Positions 17,113 through 25,461 of a stretch of DNA of 64,000 bases are shown piece after piece. Each line of letters starts with the position of its first letter. Positions within the stretch are counted from its first letter, which is position 1. Below the pieces are notes generated by a model that worked only from the letters and a program-made list of their open reading frames with translations, did not search any database and was not told the DNA's origin. Position numbers and translations under genes: made by a program. Source of the stretch: Martelella sp. NC20 (GTDB taxonomy: Bacteria; Pseudomonadota; Alphaproteobacteria; Rhizobiales; Rhizobiaceae); assembly GCF_013459645.1 (NCBI RefSeq), contig NZ_CP054861.1, forward strand, positions 5,072,001-5,136,000, given 5' to 3'.

Positions 17113-18675
17113 ATGCAAAAAGCAGCGGGGATTGCGGTGCAGCCGGACATTCTGAAAAACAGCCTGATCGTTTCATGCCAGCCGGTGCCCGGCGGTCCGA
17201 TGGACGAGCCGGTTTTCGTGGCGGGTTTTGCCATGGCGGCCGTCGCGGCCGGGGCCACGGCGCTCAGGATCGAGTCCGCCCGCTATGTCCGGGCCGTGCG
17301 GCCGAAGGTCGATGTGCCGATCATCGGCATCGTCAAGCGCGACCTTGAAGACAGCCCGGTTCGAATCACGCCGTTTCTCTCCGACGTCGAGGATCTCGCC
17401 GCGGCCGGCGCGGATATTATCGCGATCGACGCAACCAGCCGGCCGCGCCCCGTGGCCCTTGCCGATCTGGTCGTCGCCGCCCGCGCCCATGGAAAGCTCA
17501 CCATGGCGGACTGCTCCTCGCTCGAAGACGCGCGCCACGCGCTTGAGTGCGGCATGGACTTCGTGGGCACAACGCTTTCCGGCTATGTCGGCGGTCCCGA
17601 GCCCGAGGACCCGGATATCGCCCTGATCACCGAAATGGCTGCCCTGACCCCCTATGTCATCGCCGAGGGCCGCATCCGCACGCCGCAGCAGGCAGCCGAT
17701 GCCGCCCGCGCCGGCGCGTTTGCGGTAACGGTCGGCTCCGCCATCACCCGCACGGAACACACCACGGCCTGGTTCCGCGACGCGCTGGCCGACGCCTACC
17801 GGGCAGATGACGACCGCGCGGTGCTGGCGATCGATATCGGCGGGACGAAGTCGATGGCGGCCCTGGTCTCCGATGGCAGGCTCATCGAGCGGGTCCAGGC
17901 GCCGACGGCTGCCGGCGGCACGCCCGACGGCTGGCTCGCCGCCATCCATGCCGCCACCCGGGACTGGCATGGCCGCTATGGTTCTGTCGGAATTGCGGCC
18001 ACAGGTCTTGTGGAACAAGGCCTGTGGCAGGCGCTGAACCCGGCCACGCTCGATATTCCGGGCCGCTACCCCCTGAAGCAACAGGCCGAGAGCCTGTTCG
18101 GCGCACCGGTCCTTGCCGTCAATGATGCCCAGGCGGCGGCGTGGGGCGAATATCTGGCCACCGGCAAGACGACGGGATCGATCGTGTTTCTGACGATCTC
18201 GACGGGCATTGGCGGCGGCGTTGTCAGCAACGGCGCGCTGATGACCGGGCTTGCCGGACATTTCGGGCTGACGCGCAGCGCCTCGGGCGGCGCAGCCCCG
18301 CTTGAGGACCGGGTCTCCGGCAAGTTCATCGCGGCCGAAGCCGCTCGTCTGGGCCACGATCAAGACACGCCGGCGGTTTTCCGGGCCGCCGCCAATGGCG
18401 AAGAATGGGCCGCCGATATTGTCGATGGCTCGGCAGCCAAGGTCGCCTCGCTCTGCGCTGATATCAAGCTGATGTTCGACCCCGATACCATCGTCATCGG
18501 CGGCGGCATCGGGCTGGCCGATGGCTTCCTTGGCCGGGTCACGAAACATTTCGCCGCGCTGCCGCCGCGCCTGAGGCCGGAACTCAAGGCGGCGCGCTGC
18601 GGCGCCGAGGCCGGGCTGATCGGCGTCGCCGATCTGGCGCGCGCGGCGGCAGCCAAGGGCAAATGCACCACGTAA
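17113..18675 (+). CDS. nanEK: Bifunctional N-acetylmannosamine-6-phosphate 2-epimerase / N-acetylmannosamine kinase (NanE-NanK fusion)
   Basis: 520 residues joining two sialic-acid pathway enzymes. Residues about 10-228 are NanE: SLIVSCQPVPGGPM, IVKRDLEDSPVRITPF, DATSRPRP, MADCSSLEDA, TTLSGYVG and AEGRIRTPQQ. From about 233 a ROK kinase begins with LAIDIGGTKS, continues with VNDAQAAAWGEYLA (catalytic Asp) and STGIGGGVVSNGAL. The ROK zinc site is missing: the usual Cys-Cys-Cys cluster after the GH is replaced by SASGGAAPLED. Predicted route: ManNAc to ManNAc-6-P to GlcNAc-6-P. No nanA lyase is in the window. The first ATG is used although its ribosome site is weak. Confidence 0.9.
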   Translation: MQKAAGIAVQPDILKNSLIVSCQPVPGGPMDEPVFVAGFAMAAVAAGATALRIESARYVRAVRPKVDVPIIGIVKRDLEDSPVRITPFLSDVEDLAAAGADIIAIDATSRPRPVALADLVVAARAHGKLTMADCSSLEDARHALECGMDFVGTTLSGYVGGPEPEDPDIALITEMAALTPYVIAEGRIRTPQQAADAARAGAFAVTVGSAITRTEHTTAWFRDALADAYRADDDRAVLAIDIGGTKSMAALVSDGRLIERVQAPTAAGGTPDGWLAAIHAATRDWHGRYGSVGIAATGLVEQGLWQALNPATLDIPGRYPLKQQAESLFGAPVLAVNDAQAAAWGEYLATGKTTGSIVFLTISTGIGGGVVSNGALMTGLAGHFGLTRSASGGAAPLEDRVSGKFIAAEAARLGHDQDTPAVFRAAANGEEWAADIVDGSAAKVASLCADIKLMFDPDTIVIGGGIGLADGFLGRVTKHFAALPPRLRPELKAARCGAEAGLIGVADLARAAAAKGKCTT

Positions 18676-18711
18676 CGACTGCAGAAACCAAACAAGAGAA
18701 GGGAACTCGAC

Positions 18712-20034
18712 ATGATCAGGAAAACCACAATAGCAGCCATTGCAGCACTTCTGGCCGGCACCGCGCTGCCGGGCCTTGCCAACGCCAAGGTGACGGTACT
18801 CGGCTGGCCGGGCGGCTCGGAAGAAGCCGCCTTGCGGGCGGCGACCGAGGTCTACAACGAAACCGCCGCCGATGACGACAAGGTCGAGCTGATCTTCTTC
18901 AGCCGCGACGGTTTTTACGACAAGCTGCAGGCCGATCTCGCGGCCGGCTCCGACGCCTTCGACATCAACCTGATCGCGACCTACTCGATCGGACGCTACG
19001 CCCCCTATATGGAGCCGATCGACCTTGGCGACACCGCCGAGAGCGTGTTCGGCAAGGCGGTTCTGGAAACCATGCAGTATGAGGGCAAGCAGTACGGCGT
19101 GCCGACCGACCTTTCGCTCCACTTCATGTATTACCGCACGGATCTGATGGACGAACTGCTCGGCGATGACGATGCCAAGGCTGAATATTCGAGGATCGCT
19201 GAGGAATATCTCGGCAAGCCGATGGAGCCGAAGCCGGCTGACGAATGGACCTGGGACGACTGGGCGGCAACCGCGCTCTATTTCACCAAATCCGTCAATG
19301 GTGACAGCCCGGTGCGCTACGGCACGGTTCTGCAGATGAAGAACCTGCTGTTCAACATGATGGTGTTCCAGTCCCTGCCGCGCTCCTATGGCGCCGACTG
19401 GCGCGATGCCGACGGCAACATCACCATCGATTCCGAGGGCTATCGCAAGGGGCTCGAACTCTACAAGACGCTCTACGATGCCGGCGCCACGCCCAAGGAT
19501 TCGCTGTCCTATGAATATGCCGAAACCAATGCCGCCTTTGCCTCCGGGCAGGTGGCGACGGCCCTGCAATGGAATGCGGCCGCGGCCGAACTGACCGATC
19601 CCGAAAAGACCCCGGCCGTGGCCGACGTCACCGGCGTGGTCGCCCCGCCGGCAGGTCCCGAAGGCCGCGCCGATCATATCCACGGTCTCGGCCTCGGCCT
19701 GAACAAGAATGCCGCAAACAAGGAAGGCGCGGTGAAATTCCTGCAATGGCTCGCCACGGAAGATGCAGCCCTGCTTTACGCCGAAAACGGCGGCTCACCG
19801 GCGCTGATGCCCGATGTGGTGGCAAAAATCGCCGACGAGCGGCCGGATCTGGTGGACCTCGGCAATTTCGCCAGCCAGTATGGCTATGTGATGGATGGCG
19901 GCACCTCGGCCAATGCGCTGTCGATCTATGAGGTGCAGGCGCGGGAATTCACCGGTTACTGGTCCGGACAGCAGAGCCTCGACGAAGCGCTCGCAAACAC
20001 CAAGGCGGAAATGGAAAAACTGCTGAACCAGTAG
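18712..20034 (+). CDS. Family 1 extracellular sugar-binding protein of amino-sugar locus
   Basis: 440-residue periplasmic receptor with signal peptide to about residue 24 (PGLANA). The mature start KVTVLGWPGGSEEAALRAATEVYNE, the GSDAFDINLIATYSIGRYAPYMEPID stretch, a WTWDDWAATALYF motif and VAPPAGPEGRADHIHGLGLGLNKNAANKEGAVKFLQWL are typical of family 1 receptors. It lies 36 bases after nanEK behind AGAAGGGA, so the imported sugar is probably N-acetylmannosamine or a glycoside containing it; sialic acid is possible. Confidence 0.9.
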   Translation: MIRKTTIAAIAALLAGTALPGLANAKVTVLGWPGGSEEAALRAATEVYNETAADDDKVELIFFSRDGFYDKLQADLAAGSDAFDINLIATYSIGRYAPYMEPIDLGDTAESVFGKAVLETMQYEGKQYGVPTDLSLHFMYYRTDLMDELLGDDDAKAEYSRIAEEYLGKPMEPKPADEWTWDDWAATALYFTKSVNGDSPVRYGTVLQMKNLLFNMMVFQSLPRSYGADWRDADGNITIDSEGYRKGLELYKTLYDAGATPKDSLSYEYAETNAAFASGQVATALQWNAAAAELTDPEKTPAVADVTGVVAPPAGPEGRADHIHGLGLGLNKNAANKEGAVKFLQWLATEDAALLYAENGGSPALMPDVVAKIADERPDLVDLGNFASQYGYVMDGGTSANALSIYEVQAREFTGYWSGQQSLDEALANTKAEMEKLLNQ

Positions 20035-20044
20035 CAGGGAGACC

Positions 20045-20071
20045 CATGGCGGCGGTGATCACGCCGCCATG
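20045..20071 (+). terminator. Intercistronic hairpin after binding-protein gene
   Basis: CATGGCGGCG pairs perfectly with CGCCGCCATG across a 7-base loop, ten bases after the binding-protein stop. No T-run. Confidence 0.55.
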
Positions 20072-20111
20072 ACGGTTCCCGGATTAACGATGAACATCGG
20101 CGGTTAACCTT

Positions 20112-20984
20112 ATGCAACTTGTGAAACCGGGCGAAGGTCGGCTGTTTCTGTCCCCGCTTGTCATATTCCTGCTGCTCTTTCTGGGCTTTCCGGCGATCGT
20201 CAATCTGGTCTACTCGGTCTCGTCGGTCTCCTTCGAGAACCTGCGCGCGCCGGAACTCAGCGGATTTGGAAACTATCTGGAAGTGCTGAACGACCGGTAT
20301 TTCTGGCAGGCCTCATGGTTCTCGCTGCGCTTCGGCATCATCACCGCGCTGGCTGAATGCCTGATCGGGCTGTTTCTGGCGATCTTTCTCAGTCCGCTTC
20401 TCGGCAAACGGCCCTATCTGATGGCGCCCCTGATGCTGCCGCTGATGGTCGCACCCGCCATGGTCGGCCTGATGTATCGGTTGGTGCTGCATGAGTTCGC
20501 GGGGCCCGTCCCCTATTATCTGTGGATGTGGTTCGGCGACAGCCCCGCCTTTCTTGATGCGAACAACGCCTTCAAGACGCTTGTCGTCATCGAAACGCTG
20601 CAGTGGACGCCGTTCGCGTTCCTGCTGTTTCACACGGCCTATTCCGCGATACCGACGGATGTGCGCGAAGCCGCTTCGCTCGACGGCGCCCGCGGATGGA
20701 TGATGCTGACCAGGATCGAGCTTCCGCTGATCATGCCGACGCTGGTGATCGCGTTCTTCATTCGCTTCATCGATGGGTTCCGCGTTTTCGACAACATCTA
20801 CGCGCTCACCGGAGCCGGAGCGGGCGGTTCGACGACGTCGCTGTCGATCTATATCTATCAGGCATTCTTCAAGCAGGGCGCGATCGGCAAGGCCGTCGCC
20901 GCCTCCGTCATTCTGTTCATCGCCTCGCTCATCGTGCTGTACGCCCTGACAGCGCTCGGTGCGCGCAGAAAGGGCCGGTCATGA
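20112..20984 (+). CDS. MalF/UgpA-type sugar ABC transporter permease
   Basis: 290-residue inner-membrane subunit with six predicted transmembrane segments. The EAA loop that docks on the ATPase is visible at about 183-202 as DVREAASLDGARGWMMLTRIELP. It pairs with the next permease, which it overlaps by 4 bases (ATGA). No ATPase gene follows in this operon. The ribosome site before ATG 20112 is weak. Confidence 0.93.
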   Translation: MQLVKPGEGRLFLSPLVIFLLLFLGFPAIVNLVYSVSSVSFENLRAPELSGFGNYLEVLNDRYFWQASWFSLRFGIITALAECLIGLFLAIFLSPLLGKRPYLMAPLMLPLMVAPAMVGLMYRLVLHEFAGPVPYYLWMWFGDSPAFLDANNAFKTLVVIETLQWTPFAFLLFHTAYSAIPTDVREAASLDGARGWMMLTRIELPLIMPTLVIAFFIRFIDGFRVFDNIYALTGAGAGGSTTSLSIYIYQAFFKQGAIGKAVAASVILFIASLIVLYALTALGARRKGRS

Positions 20985-21802
20985 TGAAGACGCTGCGCTG
21001 GATCGTGTTCGCCGTCGCCGCGATCGCCATGAACTTCCCGGTGATCGTGACGCTGATCACCTCGTTCAAGAGCGCGCGCGAGATCAGTTCCAATGCCGGC
21101 TTCTGGATCAACAGCCCGACGCTTTCCAACTATCTTTCGGTGCTGACGGACACGACCCGTTTCAACATCTGGCTCTATCTCTTCAACTCCACGGTGGCCG
21201 CGCTGATCGGCACGGTGCTGGCGATGATCCTGACCTTTCCGGCGGCCTATGCCATCGCCCGGTCTCAGGTCGGCCGGAAAGTCCTGTTTCCCGTGGTCGT
21301 CAACCTGCGCGCCGTGCCGCTGATCATCTTCGCGATCCCGCTCTACATGATGTACCAGTGGCTGGGCCTGCTCGACACGCGGATCGGCCTCGGGCTGATC
21401 CTGACGATCGTCAATATCCCGCTGGCGCTGGTCATCCTCGTCAACGCCATTTCCGAAGTCCCGGTCGATCTTGATGAAGCCGCCAAGGTCGATGGCGCAT
21501 CGACGCCGCAGATCCTGCGGCAGGTGATATGGCCGGTGGTCCGTCCCGCCATGCTGACCACCTTCATCTTCGGCTTCATCACCGCCTGGAACGAGTTCCT
21601 GTTCGGCCTGATGCTGACCACCAGCAAGGCCGTGCCGATGACGGTGGGCGCCTCGTTCTTCTTTGCCGCCAGCGGCGGTGGCGTCAACTGGGGCACGGCT
21701 TCCGCCGTCATGATCATCGGCGCGCTGCCGCCGGCCGTTATCGGGCTTTTGATGTACAAGCAGATTTTCGGCTCGATGACCACCGGCGCCGTCAAGGGCT
21801 AG
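20981..21802 (+). CDS. MalG/UgpE-type sugar ABC transporter permease
   Basis: 273-residue partner permease with six hydrophobic segments; the EAA loop reads VDLDEAAKVDGASTPQILRQVIWPVVRP. The ATG at 20981 overlaps the previous stop; a much longer upstream frame is only the shadow of the first permease. The TAG stop is the first three bases of a dispersed repeat. The importer has receptor and both permeases but no ATPase here, so it should borrow one, most simply the UgpC-type protein at 28535. Confidence 0.93.
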   Translation: MMKTLRWIVFAVAAIAMNFPVIVTLITSFKSAREISSNAGFWINSPTLSNYLSVLTDTTRFNIWLYLFNSTVAALIGTVLAMILTFPAAYAIARSQVGRKVLFPVVVNLRAVPLIIFAIPLYMMYQWLGLLDTRIGLGLILTIVNIPLALVILVNAISEVPVDLDEAAKVDGASTPQILRQVIWPVVRPAMLTTFIFGFITAWNEFLFGLMLTTSKAVPMTVGASFFFAASGGGVNWGTASAVMIIGALPPAVIGLLMYKQIFGSMTTGAVKG

Positions 21803-21836
21803 AGCGGCGGGCGAAAAAGTGGAATCCGGTTTTTCG
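21800..21836. repeat. Dispersed palindromic repeat, copy 1
   Basis: TAGAGC at the permease stop is followed by CGAAAAA-GTGGAATCC-GGTTTTTCG, a hairpin with 7-bp outer arms. The same core occurs near 30750 and 62330 in this window. It resembles short intergenic repeats common in Rhizobiales. Confidence 0.7.
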
Positions 21837-21863
21837 TCAACCCGACGCGTCAAAATAAAGAAT

Positions 21864-21887
21864 CTGGAGCATATGGCGATGCTCCAG
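21864..21887 (+). terminator. Stem-loop downstream of permease gene
   Basis: CTGGAGCAT pairs perfectly with ATGCTCCAG across a 6-base loop. It lies between the amino-sugar operon and the LacI gene and could end the upstream transcript. Confidence 0.5.
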
Positions 21888-21959
21888 GCCCCGTTCATTA
21901 TCCGCCCGGAACAACCCGAACCGAAAAGTGCAGGAAAGGGTTGCAGTCTATCCGGGTTT

Positions 21960-21975
21960 TGGTAAAAATTTACCA
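21960..21975. promoter_or_regulatory. Operator-like palindrome before the LacI (EbgR-like) gene
   Basis: TGGTAAAAATTTACCA: arms TGGTAAA and TTTACCA around two bases, about 45 bases before the LacI start. The TTTRGTAAAAA element recurs at 23097-23111 before the binding-protein gene, suggesting autoregulation and control of the downstream operon by the same repressor. Confidence 0.55.
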
Positions 21976-22018
21976 GAACTGCCAGACCGTTGTGGTTCCG
22001 GCTGCCTCGGGGGAGATG

Positions 22019-23086
22019 ATGGTCACAATCCGTGAAATTGCGAAGGCGGTCGGCGTTTCCGCCGGTACGGTTTCCCGCGTGCTGAACTACGATCCCACCC
22101 TGTCGGTGAGCGAAGCCAAGCGCAAGGCGATCATCGAAACCGCCGAGGCGCTGGATTACGCAACGCCGCGCAACCGCAATCGCCGCAAGGTCGCGCCGAT
22201 CCGCCCGCAGCAACCGCGCGCGGACCTTTTGCCCCGCATTGCCACGGTTCACTTCCTGGAGCGCGACGAAGAGCTGATCGACCCGTATTATATCGGGGTA
22301 AGGCTGGGCATAGAGAGGCGTTCGCAACACTACCAGAGTGAAATCGTGAAGGTGTTTCACGCCGACCTTTTCAACGAGGGCAGCCTGCTGCAGGGGGTCG
22401 CCGGCATCATCGCCGTCGGCAAGCACAGGCCCGAGGAGATTGCCTTTCTCGAAGAGTGTTGCGACCACCTGGTATTCGCCGACTTCCAGCCTTCGGATGA
22501 ACAATACGACTGTGTTTACAGCGATCTTGCTCTGGCGACCACGAAAATTCTCGATAGCCTTGCCGCTGCCGGCTATCGGCGCATCGCCTTCATCGGCGCG
22601 GAGGACAGGATCAGCTTTGGCGATGTTCCCTACAGCGAAACCCGCTGCCGGGCCTATGTGGACTGGCAAAAGGCCCGCGGGACATTCGATCCGGCCCTGA
22701 TCGCACTCAATAATGACTGCAATGACGGCCAGAATTTGCGGCTCGAAGTCGGCTATGAGCATGCCCGCGACCTGCTCGACCGCACGGAACGCCCGGATGT
22801 GATCCTGACCGCGAATGACAATATCGCGATCGGAACCGGCCGGGCTCTGGCCGAAGCGGGACTTTCCGTGCCGGACGACATCGCCATCGCTTCCTTCAAC
22901 GACATACCGGTCGCCCAGTTCCTCAATCCCGCGCTTTCCACCATGAAGATACCGGGCGAAGCCATCGGCGAATGCGCCGTCGACCTGCTCGTCGAGCGCA
23001 TCAACGGGCGTGAATATACCAAGCGCGTGATCATCCCCAGCGAGATGATCTGGCGCGACAGTTGCCGCCGGCCGCCAGCCGGATAG
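22019..23086 (+). CDS. LacI family repressor, EbgR-like
   Basis: 355 residues. DNA-binding region VTIREIAKAVGVSAGTVSRVLNYDPTLSVSEAKR; the sensor domain begins RIATVHFLERDEELIDPYYIGVRLGIERR and ends with IASFNDIPVAQFLNPALSTMKIPGEAIGE and VIIPSEMIWRDSC. The DPYY.G.R.GIE stretch and overall order resemble EbgR, the evolved beta-galactosidase repressor, fitting the GH2 glycosidase downstream. Two adjacent ATGs (22016, 22019) are possible; the second has better spacing from GGGGGAG. Likely inducer is a beta-galactoside or beta-glycoside. Confidence 0.9.
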   Translation: MVTIREIAKAVGVSAGTVSRVLNYDPTLSVSEAKRKAIIETAEALDYATPRNRNRRKVAPIRPQQPRADLLPRIATVHFLERDEELIDPYYIGVRLGIERRSQHYQSEIVKVFHADLFNEGSLLQGVAGIIAVGKHRPEEIAFLEECCDHLVFADFQPSDEQYDCVYSDLALATTKILDSLAAAGYRRIAFIGAEDRISFGDVPYSETRCRAYVDWQKARGTFDPALIALNNDCNDGQNLRLEVGYEHARDLLDRTERPDVILTANDNIAIGTGRALAEAGLSVPDDIAIASFNDIPVAQFLNPALSTMKIPGEAIGECAVDLLVERINGREYTKRVIIPSEMIWRDSCRRPPAG

Positions 23087-23096
23087 AAATATTTAC

Positions 23097-23111
23097 TTAG
23101 TTTTTTACTAA
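23097..23111. promoter_or_regulatory. Second operator-like palindrome, before the sugar-binding protein
   Basis: TTAGTTTTTTACTAA (arms TTAGT/ACTAA). On the minus strand it reads TTTAGTAAAAAA, matching TTTGGTAAAAAT at the site before the LacI gene. It lies just after the LacI stop in an AT-rich spacer holding the transporter promoter. Confidence 0.5.
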
Positions 23112-23203
23112 ATTTTTTATTGCGAAGTTTTCCAATTTGCAGTTAGCTTGTTGAAGGGCGGCAGGGAGAGCCGCCGGGCAATTGTCCAAACGGGAGGAAA
23201 CCA

Positions 23204-24475
23204 ATGGATAAGCAGAAAGTGCTGGGCCGCATCACGGGTGTGGCGCTGTCGGGGGCGTGTGTATTCGGTGCGACCGCCGCCTTCGCGGGCGAAATTACCA
23301 TCTGGTGCTGGGACCCCAATTTCAATGTCGCGATCATGAAGGAAGCGGGCGAGATCTATTCGAAGTCGCATCCCGACACGACCTTCAACGTCGTCGATTT
23401 CGCCAAGGCCGATGTCGAGCAGAAGCTCCAGACGGCCCTTGCCTCCGGCGCCACCAATGCGCTGCCGGATATCGTGCTGATCGAGGACTACGGCGCGCAG
23501 AAATATCTCCAGTCGTTTCCGGGCGCCTTTGCGGCCATGGATGGCGTCGTCGATTATTCAGCCTTCGCACCCTACAAGGTGCAGTTGATGACGGTCGACG
23601 GCAAGGTCTACGGCATGCCTTTCGACACCGGCGTCACCGGCATGTATTACCGCCGCGACTATCTGGAGGAAGCCGGTTTCAAGCCCGAGGACATGCAGGA
23701 CATCACCTGGGACCGGTTCATCGAGATCGGCAAGGATGTCGAGGCCAAGACCGGCCACAAGATGACCACGCTCGACCTCAATGACGGCGGCATGACCCGG
23801 ATCATGATGCAGTCGGCCGGAAGCTGGTATTTCGACGAAAACGGCGACCTCGACGTTCTCGATAACGCAGCCCTCAAGGCCGCTCTCGAAACCCAGGCCA
23901 AGATCGCCAAGGAAGGCCTGATCTATCCGGCGACGGGCTGGTCGGATTACGTCAACGCGTTCACCTCCGGCAATGTCGCCTCGGTCATCACCGGCGTGTG
24001 GATCACCGGCACCATCAAGGCGCAGGAAGACCAGTCCGGCAAATGGGGCGTCGCCCCCATCCCGAAACTTGATGGCATCGACGGCGCGATCAATGCCTCC
24101 AACCTCGGCGGCTCGAGTTGGTATGTCCTCGAAAGCTCCGATATCAAGGACGAGGCGGTCGATTTCCTCAACGAAATCTACGCCAAGGACACCGGTTTCT
24201 ACCAGAAGATCCTGGTCGAGCGCGGCGCGGTCGGATCGCTGCTGGCAGCGCGCGAAGGCGAAGCCTATCAGCAGGCCGATCCGTTCTTCGGCGGCGAGAA
24301 GGTCTGGCAGAAATTCTCCGATTGGCTGAACCAGATCCCGGCGGTCGATTACGGTATTTTCACCAACGAACTCGACGTCGCGGTCACCTCCAACCTCCAG
24401 TCGCTGGTCGACGGCAAGCCGGTCGACGAGGTGCTGAAGGCGATCAACGATCAGGCCAAGTTCCAGATCCAGTAA
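23204..24475 (+). CDS. Family 1 extracellular sugar-binding protein
   Basis: 423-residue periplasmic receptor. Signal peptide to about residue 29 (ATAAFA). Mature start GEITIWCWDPNFNVAIMKEAGEIY, then LASGATNALPDIVLIEDYGAQKYLQSFPGAF and a TGVTGMYYRRDYLEEAGF segment, as in sugar-oligomer receptors. Strong ribosome site GGGAGGAAACCA. It heads an operon of two permeases, a GH2 enzyme and a UgpC ATPase, so the ligand is probably a beta-linked oligosaccharide cleaved after uptake. Confidence 0.92.
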   Translation: MDKQKVLGRITGVALSGACVFGATAAFAGEITIWCWDPNFNVAIMKEAGEIYSKSHPDTTFNVVDFAKADVEQKLQTALASGATNALPDIVLIEDYGAQKYLQSFPGAFAAMDGVVDYSAFAPYKVQLMTVDGKVYGMPFDTGVTGMYYRRDYLEEAGFKPEDMQDITWDRFIEIGKDVEAKTGHKMTTLDLNDGGMTRIMMQSAGSWYFDENGDLDVLDNAALKAALETQAKIAKEGLIYPATGWSDYVNAFTSGNVASVITGVWITGTIKAQEDQSGKWGVAPIPKLDGIDGAINASNLGGSSWYVLESSDIKDEAVDFLNEIYAKDTGFYQKILVERGAVGSLLAAREGEAYQQADPFFGGEKVWQKFSDWLNQIPAVDYGIFTNELDVAVTSNLQSLVDGKPVDEVLKAINDQAKFQIQ

Positions 24476-24482
24476 GGTGTCT

Positions 24483-24510
24483 GGCCGGGGCGGGTTCGCC
24501 TGCCCCGGCC
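24483..24510 (+). terminator. Intercistronic GC hairpin after binding-protein gene
   Basis: GGCCGGGGC pairs perfectly with GCCCCGGCC across a 10-base loop in the gap before the first permease gene. No T-run. Confidence 0.6.
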
Positions 24511-24564
24511 TCGCCATCATGATTGTTGGAGAACCGGCTCGCCCGCCGGCAACTGGGATCCACC

Positions 24565-25461
24565 ATGGCTAATGCAAGACCCGGCAATCTGAAGCGGTTC
24601 TACGACGTCAACGGCTGGCTGTTCGTGGCCCCTGCCCTCATTCTCGTCGCCGCCTTCATGTTCTATCCGATCATCCGTTCGCTGGTGCTGTCGTTCTATT
24701 CCGGCCGCGGCATGATGATGAATTTCGCCGGTTTCTCGAATATCCAGCGGCTCTGGTACGACGCCGTGTTCTGGCAGGCGCTGACCAACACGCTGACCTT
24801 CCTGATCATCCAGGTGCCGATCATGATCGTGCTGGCGCTGATCCTCGCCAATGCGCTCAACAATCCGCGGCTCAGATTCTCCGGCCTGTTCCGCACGGCG
24901 ATCTTCCTGCCCTGCGTATCCTCGCTGGTCGCCTATTCGATCCTGTTCAAGAGCATGTTCGCCACCGACGGCATCATCAACAGCACGCTGATAGCGATAG
25001 GGCTTGCCGACAGTCCGATCGAATGGTTCACCGATCCGTTCTGGGCCAAGGTGCTGGTCATCCTCGCCATCACCTGGCGCTGGACCGGCTACAACATGAT
25101 CTTCTATCTCGCCGCGCTTCAAAATATCGACAGGTCGATCTACGAGGCCGCCCGCATCGACGGGGTGCCGGCTTACCGGCGGTTCCTGCATATCACCATT
25201 CCGATGCTGAAGCCGGTGATCCTGTTCACCACGATCACCTCCACCATCGGCACGCTGCAGCTCTTCGACGAGGTCTACAACCTGACCGAGGGCAAGGGCG
25301 GACCGGCGAACGCGACGCTGACGCTGTCGCTCTACATCTACAACCTGACCTTCCGCTTCATGCCCAATTTCGGCTATGCGGCCACGGTCTCCTACGTCAT
25401 CGTGCTGATCGTCGCGGTGCTCTCCTTCCTGCAATTCTATGCCGCGAGGGAACGCAATTGA
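24565..25461 (+). CDS. MalF/UgpA-type sugar ABC transporter permease
   Basis: 298-residue inner-membrane protein with six transmembrane segments. EAA loop: SIYEAARIDGVPAYRRFLHITIPMLKP near residues 190-216. The ATG at 24565 is preferred over an upstream TTG at 24523 because family members start close to the first helix; its ribosome site is only GGGA. Ends in a 4-base overlap with the next gene. Confidence 0.92.
   Translation: MANARPGNLKRFYDVNGWLFVAPALILVAAFMFYPIIRSLVLSFYSGRGMMMNFAGFSNIQRLWYDAVFWQALTNTLTFLIIQVPIMIVLALILANALNNPRLRFSGLFRTAIFLPCVSSLVAYSILFKSMFATDGIINSTLIAIGLADSPIEWFTDPFWAKVLVILAITWRWTGYNMIFYLAALQNIDRSIYEAARIDGVPAYRRFLHITIPMLKPVILFTTITSTIGTLQLFDEVYNLTEGKGGPANATLTLSLYIYNLTFRFMPNFGYAATVSYVIVLIVAVLSFLQFYAARERN

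Noticed and set aside
17173..19746. 857-codon minus-strand open frame
   Set aside because: Spans two convincing plus-strand genes (nanEK and a receptor) with clear motifs; its translation is low-complexity Gly/Arg/Asp.
16317..21802. Complete sialic-acid catabolic operon
   Set aside because: NanE and NanK are present but there is no nanA lyase, nagA, nagB or TRAP transporter in the window.
21800..21887. Small CRISPR-like or tRNA-like structure from the clustered hairpins
   Set aside because: No regular spacer-repeat series and no cloverleaf or CCA pattern; it fits a dispersed palindromic repeat plus a stem-loop.
20858..22762. 634-codon minus-strand open frame across permease and LacI genes
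   Set aside because: Crosses an intergenic repeat and two plus-strand genes with family signatures; shadow of codon bias.
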